DNA from: Nonomuraea rubra
Lineage (GTDB): Bacteria; Actinomycetota; Actinomycetes; Streptosporangiales; Streptosporangiaceae
Direction: 5' to 3'
NCBI RefSeq assembly: GCF_014207985.1
Contig: NZ_JACHMI010000001.1
Coordinates: 1,719,001-1,783,000 of the forward strand
Length of the DNA: 64,000 bases
Shown here: positions 50,495 through 58,043 of the stretch, piece by piece
Numbering within the stretch: the first letter of the stretch is position 1
Layout: each line of letters opens with the position of its first letter
The notes under the pieces: model-generated
What the model saw: the letters and a program-made list of their open reading frames with translations, nothing else
Database searches by the model: none
Told to the model about the DNA's origin: nothing
Translations under genes and position numbers: made by a program

Positions 50495-51751
50495 ATGATT
50501 GCATCGCGGATCGCACGGCCACTTCAGAGGAGCGTTCTTTCCTTGTCTTTCCCTCCCGGTGACATGGGCGCCGCCGTCGGCACGCACCTGCACTTCCAGA
50601 GACTGGAGCGGTTGCTGCATGAACGCCACCTCGATCTGGGCGACCGAGTCCACCTCAACTCCACCGGATCCCAGCCGTACCTGATGGTCAAACTGCCAGG
50701 AGACCGAGGGGTCGTGCTGAGCCAGTCAAGGCTCGGCCACGCATTGGTATGGCTGATCGTCGATCCAGTGCTAGGGAGTGAGCCCTCCATCTGGCCGCTG
50801 GACACATCCAGCGAGGTGCTCGTCGACGCCATTCACGCCCACGCTACTGCCCGCCTCGCCGGAGTGCCGGTAGCGTCGCCTTGGCGCTGGCACGAGAGCG
50901 AACCGTCGGACATGACCGAGCTCGCCGACCTCCTGTCCGAACGAGGAGTACACGTCCAACGGGTGGCGGCCGGGAACCGATACTTCGCCTATGGACCGCG
51001 CTACGAGCCCAAGCTCCACATCGCAGACGGGCACGAAGGAGCCTACGTCGAGGCCAGGCTCTCCGACATCTTCGTCCGGGTCTCCATCAAGGCCAGCGTC
51101 GGCTGGCTGGTCGACATATACGACCCGGAGCGTGAAGCTTGGACGCGTGTCGATCTCGGCGGTTCCCTAGGGCGCGGGAAACTCCCGACGCCGGGCATGC
51201 CGCGCGCCGACGTCCCTGTGAGTCGGATCGCCGACCTAATCTGCGACGGGCCGAAGGCGTGGGTCGAGAGCGGCGTTCCCTGGGAGACGTCCAAGCCGTC
51301 GCGAGCATCCGCCGAGACGTGGTCCGACGTAGAGGAATCTCTGTTCCTCACCGAGCCGGCCCTACGGCCGGCAGGCGCAAGGGAACACCTGGACGCCGTT
51401 CTGGAGCAGCTCGCGACCTTCGGCTTCGGAGACATCCGCGAAGGCGGACCGGACAGCCTGATTCACTCCGACACCTATCACGTCGATTGGAGCGGCCGGA
51501 CCAAGGACCTGTCGACGTCCGAGATCCAGCGGCTGAACGGCCTGGCCGCAGCGGCTGGCGAAGACCTGCCGAAAAGGCTGATCGTGATCACCAATGGCAG
51601 GATCAGCGGACCAGCAGCGGAGTTCGCGGACAAGGCCAAAGCATTCGTGTACGGCCTCAACCCCGCGACGGGCAGGCTCAATCCCCTGAACTCACGCGCC
51701 CGTGACCTGCTGCCGCCCCTCACGGAGCCGAGCAGATACATCCTGGAATAG
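50495..51751 (+). CDS. Protein with a C-terminal Mrr-like, possibly degenerate, nuclease domain
   Basis: A 418-residue protein I cannot place in a known family as a whole. The N-terminal ~300 residues are mixed alpha/beta (LMVKLPGDRGVVLSQSRLGH). Residues ~309-395 follow the order of Mrr-type restriction nucleases: strand, then DTYHVDWSGRTKDLSTSEIQ, LNGLAAAAG, and LIVITNGRISGPAAEFADKA, the 'IT.G.F...A...A' block of that fold. The usual QxK catalytic pair is not evident; the K in GRTKDLS and the Asp residues of SDTYHVD are candidates. The start is the ATG fitting the promoter at 50457; TTG 50543 and ATG 50564 are alternatives. Next to DUF262 and type I restriction genes. Confidence 0.68.
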   Translation: MIASRIARPLQRSVLSLSFPPGDMGAAVGTHLHFQRLERLLHERHLDLGDRVHLNSTGSQPYLMVKLPGDRGVVLSQSRLGHALVWLIVDPVLGSEPSIWPLDTSSEVLVDAIHAHATARLAGVPVASPWRWHESEPSDMTELADLLSERGVHVQRVAAGNRYFAYGPRYEPKLHIADGHEGAYVEARLSDIFVRVSIKASVGWLVDIYDPEREAWTRVDLGGSLGRGKLPTPGMPRADVPVSRIADLICDGPKAWVESGVPWETSKPSRASAETWSDVEESLFLTEPALRPAGAREHLDAVLEQLATFGFGDIREGGPDSLIHSDTYHVDWSGRTKDLSTSEIQRLNGLAAAAGEDLPKRLIVITNGRISGPAAEFADKAKAFVYGLNPATGRLNPLNSRARDLLPPLTEPSRYILE

Positions 51752-51958
51752 CTTGTGCCCTTCGGATGACGATGTCGCGAGGGGCTATGACCTTTGTCAG
51801 CTCCGCAAACGGTCGAGAGCGGTCGGCAGGTTGCCGTCGCTCCAGTAGTCCTCACGCCAGATGATCGTGGTCACCCCGACGGTTCCGACGAAGCCGGACA
51901 GGTCACCCCTCCGGTGCTTCGGGTGACAACGGCGGGGCGTTCGTGAAAATCTTGGGGT

Positions 51959-53653
51959 ATGTCGCCGATCCCCCATGAGCGCGCTCACCGCCCCCAGTTA
52001 GAGAAGATCACCGAGCTCGCGTCGCGGGTCAAAGCGGGGGAGATCAGGCTTCCGAAGTTCCAGCGGCAGTTCGTGTGGAAGGGCCACCAGGTCCTCGATC
52101 TCCTCGACTCGATCTCACGGAACTACCCGATCGGCAGCCTGTTGCTGTGGGACAGCGAGTTGCGGCTGGCGAGCGACCACGACATCGCGGGCATCGAGAT
52201 CGACCAGGCGCCGAACCGTGAACGTACTGCCTACCTGCTCGACGGCTGCCAGCGTCTGTCGACTATCTGCGGGGCACTGTACTGGGAGCCGAAGGGTGAT
52301 CCGAAGAGCCTCTGGAACCTGGTCTATGACTTCGAGGAGGAGCGTTTCGCGCACCGGAAGGACTTCGACGAGCCGCCCGCGCACCAGATTCCGCTGAGGC
52401 TGCTCGCCCAGCCCTACCAGTACGCCAAGTGGGCTTCGAAACGGCTTCCTGATGAGTTCGAGGAGGCGGCGGGGCAGCTGTTCGACAACTTCTCGAACTA
52501 CGAGACCTCGGTCGTGACGCTGAAGACGGCCTCGATCACTGAGGTCGGCCGGATTTTCGAACGGGTCAACACTCGCGGCACACCGCTGACGGCGGTCCAG
52601 GTCATCCGCGCGGTGACTTGGCGCAGCGACTTCGATCTCCTCGACGCCATCGACGGCGTCCGCGACGTGCTCGCGGCCAAGAACTACGGCTTGATCGACC
52701 AGATGCTGCTACTCCGCGCGATCTCGGCGGCGGCCGGGCTCGGGTTCGCCAAGTCCGACATGGAGCAGCTGCCGTCCGTTGGCCATGAACGTCTCCTGGC
52801 GGCCATCGAGGAGACCGAGGAGGCCGCAAAGAAGGCCGTGGACTTCCTCACCACCGAGATAGGCACTCCGACGGCCGCCGCGCTTCCCCACGCCAACCAG
52901 CTCGCCGTCGTCATCGAGATCTTCCGGCAGATCCCGAGGCCGAACGGCAAGCAGTTCGCCCAGCTCCGCAGCTGGTTCTGGCGGACGGTCCTCGGCGGCT
53001 ACTACGAGGGCTGGAATCCCCGGAAGATGGCGGCGGACCTCGCGGCGGTGACGGCGTTCGCGAAGGGCGAGACCAAGGGCATCGAGGTGGACGTTCCGCC
53101 GCCCAGCACGCGGCTGTGGGCGGGTAAGTACGATCGGGGCACCGCGCCGCAGAAGACGTTCGCGCTCATGCTCGCGGCACGGGGCCCCGTCGACCTGATC
53201 ACCGGGGCAGCAATCGACGTGGGAAAGACGCTGGCCGGGGACAACTACCTGCAGTTCCACCACTTCTTTCCCAAAGCGGCCCTCCTACGCGACGGCATCA
53301 GGTTCGAGCAGGCCAACGTCCTCGCGAACATCGTCATGCTGACCGCGATCAGCAACCAGAAGATCTCCGACCTGCCGCCGTCCGCCTACCTGAAGGCCGA
53401 AATCGACTTCAGTGACGAACGGACGATCCGCGAGCGGCTCGACACCTGCCTCGTCTCCGCGCCCGCTTTCGACGCGGCCATGCGTGGCGACTACAAGGCG
53501 TTTCTCGCCGCCCGGTCGGAGACCCTGCTGGATTGGGCTAGGGATCTCATCCAGCGCGGCCTGGCGACGGAGGCCGCGCCGGTTGAGCTCGACGAGGAGA
53601 GCCTGCGGCTCGCGAACGAGGTCGAGGTCGTGGACGAGGACACCGACGACTGA
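51959..53653 (+). CDS. DUF262/HNH (GmrSD-like) defence nuclease
   Basis: A 564-residue protein. The N-terminal DUF262 (ParB-like NTPase) has LPKFQRQFVW at 31-40 and DGCQRLSTI at 95-103, where the family normally has DGQQR. The C-terminal part holds a DUF1524-like HNH block, FHHFFPKAALL at about 433-443 with NVLANIVMLTAISNQKI after it. This is the GmrSD/type IV restriction layout, which cuts modified phage DNA, in a single chain. The Cys in place of the first Gln of the nucleotide motif is worth noting. It stands alone, between the Mrr-like gene and radC. Confidence 0.87.
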   Translation: MSPIPHERAHRPQLEKITELASRVKAGEIRLPKFQRQFVWKGHQVLDLLDSISRNYPIGSLLLWDSELRLASDHDIAGIEIDQAPNRERTAYLLDGCQRLSTICGALYWEPKGDPKSLWNLVYDFEEERFAHRKDFDEPPAHQIPLRLLAQPYQYAKWASKRLPDEFEEAAGQLFDNFSNYETSVVTLKTASITEVGRIFERVNTRGTPLTAVQVIRAVTWRSDFDLLDAIDGVRDVLAAKNYGLIDQMLLLRAISAAAGLGFAKSDMEQLPSVGHERLLAAIEETEEAAKKAVDFLTTEIGTPTAAALPHANQLAVVIEIFRQIPRPNGKQFAQLRSWFWRTVLGGYYEGWNPRKMAADLAAVTAFAKGETKGIEVDVPPPSTRLWAGKYDRGTAPQKTFALMLAARGPVDLITGAAIDVGKTLAGDNYLQFHHFFPKAALLRDGIRFEQANVLANIVMLTAISNQKISDLPPSAYLKAEIDFSDERTIRERLDTCLVSAPAFDAAMRGDYKAFLAARSETLLDWARDLIQRGLATEAAPVELDEESLRLANEVEVVDEDTDD

Positions 53654-53729
53654 GGTCCGGGCGGCGGTGTCCGGGCCGGTCACGTTCTGTCGGTGCCGGA
53701 TGGTCTCCTAGTGGCGGGAGGTGAGTCCG

Positions 53730-54383
53730 ATGCGCGTCACTGATCTGCCCGAGGCCGATCGGCCCAGGGAACGGCTGCTTGAGCACGGCCCGCGTGCGCT
53801 TGCCGAGCGGGAGCTGCTGGCGCTGGTGCTGGGTGAGGGCCGTCCCGGCGTGGACGTCATCGAGCTGGCGTCCCGGTTGCTCGCCGACCATGGCGGGCTG
53901 GCCGCGGTGGCGGCGGCCGATCCGGGCGCGCTCCAGCGGTCGGCGGGGATAGGCCCGGCCAGGGCGGCCCGGCTGACGGCGGTGTTCGAGCTGGCGCGAC
54001 GCGCGGCCACGCCGCCGCGCCTCGGCCGGATCACGGCCACCGAGGACATAGCGGTCGCCGCCGCACCGCTGCTGCGTGGTCTCCGGCACGAGAGGGCGGT
54101 CGTGGTCGTCTGCGACGCCGGCGGCCGGATCCTGAAGACGGCCACGCTCACTGATGGCGCGGCGGATCGCACCCAGATCCCAGTCCGCGACGTCCTGAGC
54201 CTGGTCCTCGCTCTGGGCGGCGCCCGTTTCGCAGTAGCGCACAACCATCCGAGCGGCCGGACGGAACCGAGCGAGGCGGATGTCCGAGTGACCGCCCGCC
54301 TCCGCGAGGCCGCGACCACGGTCGGGCTCCGCCTGCTCGACCACGTCATCGTCACCGAGACTTCGTGGGCCAGGATCCCGTGA
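53730..54383 (+). CDS. radC: RadC family JAB-domain protein
   Basis: A 217-residue RadC (UPF0758) protein. Helix-hairpin-helix-like segments occupy residues ~20-95 (RSAGIGPARAARL) and the MPN/JAB core has HNHPSG at 171-176 with PSEAD ending at Asp184, the metal-binding JAMM pattern. Function is debated; its old DNA-repair role is doubtful and it often travels with mobile elements. The ATG at 53730 is preferred over a GTG at 53721 because GGGAGG lies 9 bases upstream of the ATG. Confidence 0.9.
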   Translation: MRVTDLPEADRPRERLLEHGPRALAERELLALVLGEGRPGVDVIELASRLLADHGGLAAVAAADPGALQRSAGIGPARAARLTAVFELARRAATPPRLGRITATEDIAVAAAPLLRGLRHERAVVVVCDAGGRILKTATLTDGAADRTQIPVRDVLSLVLALGGARFAVAHNHPSGRTEPSEADVRVTARLREAATTVGLRLLDHVIVTETSWARIP

Positions 54384-54633
54384 CCATCGCACCGGTGCCG
54401 GTCCAACCGGTGGGGACGGCTCGCACAAGCCCATCCGGTCGCCGGCCTCGACGAGCCTGTTGGGCGGCCCCGGCAGATAGGCCACCAGCTGCCCGTCGCA
54501 CGCCCGCACCAAGCCCACACGCCAGGAGTCCGTAGACGAGGCTCCATCGACGGACTCCCTCGCACTCCCGTTCGGTGAGCTCCTCTCGCAGCTCAAGGCC
54601 GTCACTTGGATGAAGTTAACGGAAGGACAACGA

Positions 54634-54827
54634 GTGACTCGCGAGGTCGCAGACCTGGAGTGGCGAAAGATCAGTTACAGCGGTTCCAGCGCCGCATGCG
54701 TCGAGCTCGCCTCTCTCCGGCACCACATCCTGGTCCGCGATGCCAGGAAACCCGGCGAGGGCCTCTGAATGTCACGGACACCGACTCCCATTCGCTCTTC
54801 GTCGCGATCTGCGCCCACCGGCCCTAA
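54634..54827 (+). pseudogene. DUF397 protein, frameshifted
   Basis: A GTG with a GGAAGGA site 6 bases upstream opens MTREVADLEWRKISYSGSSA, CVELAS and HILVRDARKPGEG, the DUF397 signature. The frame stops after GEGL at 54766-54768, but the -1 frame continues PLNVTDTDSHSLFVAI to 54827, the normal family ending, for a total near 65 codons. One base has been lost near 54760. DUF397 genes normally follow an XRE regulator; none is present upstream here. Confidence 0.8.
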
Positions 54828-54866
54828 CGAACGATCCGTGCGAGGTCGGGCAAGCTGCGCCCCCAC

Positions 54867-56003
54867 TCACAACCGCCCACTGAACGCCGCATTCAGCAGC
54901 GAATTGGTTAGAGTAACGCCCAGGTCCGCCTGCTGGTTTGAACGGTTTTGCGTGTCCCCAAGCCGGTCCAGCATTTGCGCGATTTCCTCCTGCCGCCTTT
55001 TGCTGGGAAGAGCAACCGAGAGAGACTCGAAGTCCTTCATCGAGAGGGTCTGGTTCCGAAGTACCGTTCCCGTGGATGTGCTCCGGATGAGGTCGCGGCC
55101 CGCGCGAGTCTGAAAGAAGTAATTGAGGTATCGGATATCAACTGCATCCGACGGGCGGTAGGTCAAAAAGCGGTGCGACCCGATGAATCCTGACTCGTTG
55201 GTGCCGGAGATGGCAATTGCGCCCTCCCAAGCCATTATGTTGCTTACTATCAGACGGTCTGGATGGATCTCGAAGTACTTGAGCTTGCTGAGCTCGCTGC
55301 CGAGAACTGGCGGGCGATGGAATATGCCTTTTCCGAATGAGCGGATTCCAATCTGCGAGTACTGCGCGTCTGGTTGAGGTGTCACAGGGATCCGCTCGAG
55401 GCTTAGCACGTTCCCCAGACGAGTCGGCGCATTGCCTTGCTCTTCATGGAACACGGAATCGCGAATTGCGACGCGGAGAGCTTCCGCGCGAGAGCGAAGC
55501 TTGGCAAGCTCACCAAGCTTCGCCGTGGCCGCGTCGAGGCGGGCGGCGATGCGGCGCTGCTCGTCCAGGTCTGGCAGGGGGACTGGGGTGGACATGAGGG
55601 TGGCGGGGGTGGTGCGTTTGCGGCGCACCATGGAGCCGCGCGGGGTGAGGCGGTCCCATAGTGGGGGCCAGCTGACGAGGTGGGAGATGTAGCGGACGTC
55701 GGCTTCCGCCTCGATAATGTCGAAGACCGGGTATTCCGGGGAGACGTGCGCTCCGGAGAACTCTTCGGGGACGACGGCCAGTGCCCCTTCCCAGGCGTTG
55801 AGTTTGCTCATCACGAGCTGACCGGTGGTGAGACGGCTGAGCGCCTTGTAGGCGGTTTCGTTGCCGGTGATGGTCGGGCGTTTGATCAGGCCCTTGCCGA
55901 AGCTGTAGATGCCCGCGATGCGGTATTCGTGGTCGGCATTCACAGAGACCGAGCAACGCGCGAGCGTGATGGCCTCACCGAGGGGGCGTTCCGGAAGCGC
56001 CAT
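54867..56003 (-). CDS. hsdS: Type I restriction-modification specificity subunit
   Basis: A 378-residue HsdS with two target-recognition domains separated by a helical spacer (LPDLDEQRRIAARLDAATAKL) and a second spacer at the C-terminus (RRQEEIAQMLDRLGDTQNRS). The two target domains resemble each other: IYSFGKGLIKRP and IRSFGKGIFHRP, then MSKLNAWEGALAV and SNIMAWEGAIAI. Two like half-domains would recognise a near-palindromic bipartite site. Its ATG overlaps the hsdM stop. Confidence 0.9.
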   Translation of the reverse strand: MALPERPLGEAITLARCSVSVNADHEYRIAGIYSFGKGLIKRPTITGNETAYKALSRLTTGQLVMSKLNAWEGALAVVPEEFSGAHVSPEYPVFDIIEAEADVRYISHLVSWPPLWDRLTPRGSMVRRKRTTPATLMSTPVPLPDLDEQRRIAARLDAATAKLGELAKLRSRAEALRVAIRDSVFHEEQGNAPTRLGNVLSLERIPVTPQPDAQYSQIGIRSFGKGIFHRPPVLGSELSKLKYFEIHPDRLIVSNIMAWEGAIAISGTNESGFIGSHRFLTYRPSDAVDIRYLNYFFQTRAGRDLIRSTSTGTVLRNQTLSMKDFESLSVALPSKRRQEEIAQMLDRLGDTQNRSNQQADLGVTLTNSLLNAAFSGRL

Positions 56004-57478
56004 CAGCGGTCCTCCACGTCTTTCTGGAGAGAGGTGAGAAGGCTGAGGACCTCCTGCTCGGTTTCGATCAGCTCGGCAAGGAGTTCGGTTGGCGACCGGT
56101 GCAACAGGTTGTCGATGGTGTTCGGGTTGGTGAGGTCGAGGTTGAAGCCGGAGGCCAGGAGGTCGGCGATCGGAACGCGCCAGGCGCGGTCGTTCTCGGT
56201 GCGGTCGGCGCGCTCCGGGCCGCCCCACCATGCGGCGGTGGACTCGAATTCCTCGTAGCGCATGGGCCTGGTCTTGGCGTAGCCGCGGCTGCCCTCGGGT
56301 GGGGTGATCTCGTAGAACCAGGTTTCCTTGGTGGGGCTGGTCTTGTCGAAGAAGAGGAGGTTGGCGGGGATCTGGGTGTAGGGCGCGAAGACGCCTTGGG
56401 GGAGGCGGACAACGGTGTGGAGGTCGCACTCCTCGAGGAGTTGTTTGCGGATCTTGGCGCCGATGCCCTCGCCGAAGAGGGCGCCGTTGGGAAGGACGAT
56501 GGCGCAGCGGCCGCCCTGCTTCAGTTTCTTGATGACGGCGTGGAGGAAGAGCCAGGCCGTTTCGCGGGTCTGGTAGCCGGAGGGGAAGCTTTTGGCGATC
56601 GAGTCCTCCTCTTCGCCGCCGAAGGGCGGGTTGGTGAGGATGACGTCGACCTGGGAGCCGGGACCCTTCTCGTCGATCATCACACGGAGGGAGTTGGCGT
56701 GGAGGACCTTCGGGGAGGGGATGCCGTGCAGGGTCAGGTTCATCATGCAGAGCAGGAACGGCAGGGGCTTCTTCTCGATGCCGCGGATGTTGTTGAATAG
56801 CTGCTGTTGGAGGACCCTGCTGGTGGCCTGCGGGATCAGCTCGGTGTATGCCTCGACGAGGAAGCCGCCGGTGCCGCACGCCGGGTCCATGATCGACTCG
56901 CCGAGCTTTAGGAAGGTCTGTTCGACCATGAAGCGGATGACGGGTCGCGGGGTGTAGAACTCGCCGGAGTCGCCCGCGGCGTCGCGCATCTGCTTCAGCA
57001 GGTCCTCATACAGGAACGCCATCGTGTGGATGTCGTCGCTGCTGTTGAAGTCGATGCCGCGGATCTGATTGACCAGGTCGCGGAACAGGTAACCCGACAG
57101 CATGCGGTTCTGGACGCCGGCGAATACCTGGCCGAGGACGTTGCGCGGGTCGCCAGGCACGTCACTGCGCATGCTCGCGAGTTCGGGCAGAAGCTTGCCA
57201 TTGACGAACGCCAGCAGTTCCGCGCCAGTGAACGTCTCGTCGTCGGCCCAGGCCCGCCACTGGTACTCCGGTTTGATGATCGGGTCTTCGCCGAACACCT
57301 CGCGTTCGGCCTCCAGCGCGTCGAAGGAGCGCAGGAACAGCAGCCAGGACAGTAGAGGCAGGCGGTCCAGGTCGCCGTTGAGGCCCGCGTCCTTGCGCAT
57401 GATGTCGCGGGCCGACTTGATGACGGCCGACAGACGGGCGCGGGAGGTCGCGTCCTGCTTCTTCGCGGGTGAGGCCAT
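56003..57478 (-). CDS. hsdM: Type I restriction-modification DNA methyltransferase subunit
   Basis: A 491-residue adenine methyltransferase. The HsdM helical N-terminus is followed by the SAM motif DPACGTGGF at 198-206 and the catalytic NPPFGG at about 283-288. It methylates adenine with HsdS as the specificity partner. The ATG follows a GAAGGAT site; the stop overlaps hsdS. The AbiEi-like gene is 5 bp upstream, so these three genes form one transcript. Confidence 0.94.
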   Translation of the reverse strand: MASPAKKQDATSRARLSAVIKSARDIMRKDAGLNGDLDRLPLLSWLLFLRSFDALEAEREVFGEDPIIKPEYQWRAWADDETFTGAELLAFVNGKLLPELASMRSDVPGDPRNVLGQVFAGVQNRMLSGYLFRDLVNQIRGIDFNSSDDIHTMAFLYEDLLKQMRDAAGDSGEFYTPRPVIRFMVEQTFLKLGESIMDPACGTGGFLVEAYTELIPQATSRVLQQQLFNNIRGIEKKPLPFLLCMMNLTLHGIPSPKVLHANSLRVMIDEKGPGSQVDVILTNPPFGGEEEDSIAKSFPSGYQTRETAWLFLHAVIKKLKQGGRCAIVLPNGALFGEGIGAKIRKQLLEECDLHTVVRLPQGVFAPYTQIPANLLFFDKTSPTKETWFYEITPPEGSRGYAKTRPMRYEEFESTAAWWGGPERADRTENDRAWRVPIADLLASGFNLDLTNPNTIDNLLHRSPTELLAELIETEQEVLSLLTSLQKDVEDR

Positions 57479-57483
57479 TGTCG

Positions 57484-57963
57484 TCAGAGATCCTTCTTCG
57501 TCGGCTGGATGTTCAGATCGATGAGGGTGCGGGCGAGAGTCGTCACGCGGAAGCCATCGCGGTGTTCGACGTCGGCGGGGGACAGGTCGGCGCGGTGGGT
57601 GAGCACGGCCGGGTCCCGCTGGCGGAATCCGGGCGGAACCGTCATGTGCACGACAGCCGGGTCGACCGGCGCGAGGCCGTGGACGCTCAGGGCTGTCTCG
57701 TGGGAGAAGACCGCGCGGTCTAGGCTCCACAGGGACCAGCGGACCAGATGGTCGAGGTCGCTCGGCGGGAGGTCGGCGTATTCGCGGAAGCGGTACAGGC
57801 CCCGGTCGATGCGCGTCCAATTGCCCCGGCGGACGTGGAAGTACTGCGACTGATAGGAGTAGCCGTCGAGCAGCGCCTGGGCCGCCGTGAAGAAGCCGCG
57901 CTGACGGGCGGCCCGGCGCCAGAGCCGGGTCCGGGGTTCCTCTTCCCGCTGCCTCACGGCCAC
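57484..57963 (-). CDS. AbiEi-like antitoxin-domain protein within the type I RM locus
   Basis: A 159-residue protein with the AbiEi N-terminal winged helix (RRAARQRGFFTAAQALLDGY, then RRGNWTRIDRGLYRF) and the start of the effector-like domain (FSHETALSVHGLAPVDP, RVTTLARTLIDL). AbiEi is the DNA-binding antitoxin of the type IV abortive-infection system AbiE, paired with the nucleotidyltransferase AbiEii. No AbiEii follows; hsdM does. The end is short for the family (about 190-200 residues), so the last helices may be lost. It probably regulates the RM operon. Confidence 0.82.
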   Translation of the reverse strand: MAVRQREEEPRTRLWRRAARQRGFFTAAQALLDGYSYQSQYFHVRRGNWTRIDRGLYRFREYADLPPSDLDHLVRWSLWSLDRAVFSHETALSVHGLAPVDPAVVHMTVPPGFRQRDPAVLTHRADLSPADVEHRDGFRVTTLARTLIDLNIQPTKKDL

Positions 57964-57982
57964 AAGGCTAGCGCATATGAAA

Positions 57983-58000
57983 CTTATAGTCGCTTTTAGT
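57983..58000. promoter_or_regulatory. Direct-repeat operator candidate before the AbiEi-like gene
   Basis: CTTATAGT (57983-57990) and CTTTTAGT (57993-58000), two 8-mers with one mismatch, in an AT-rich gap of 80 bp between hsdR and the AbiEi-like start. On the minus strand the first contains TATAAG, a plausible -10 box for abiEi-hsdM-hsdS. Confidence 0.45.
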
Positions 58001-58043
58001 TTTGTGCACGATGCGGATCTCGTCTGGTCCGCCCCAAAAGAAC

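Noticed and set aside
51797-51988. 63-codon minus-strand frame between the Mrr-like gene and DUF262
   Set aside because: No ribosome site or domain; the codons near the N-terminus overlap the DUF262 start. May be a relic but cannot be supported.
53547-54605. Long minus-strand frame opposite radC and the end of DUF262
   Set aside because: Shadow of radC and DUF262, which have clear motifs on the plus strand.
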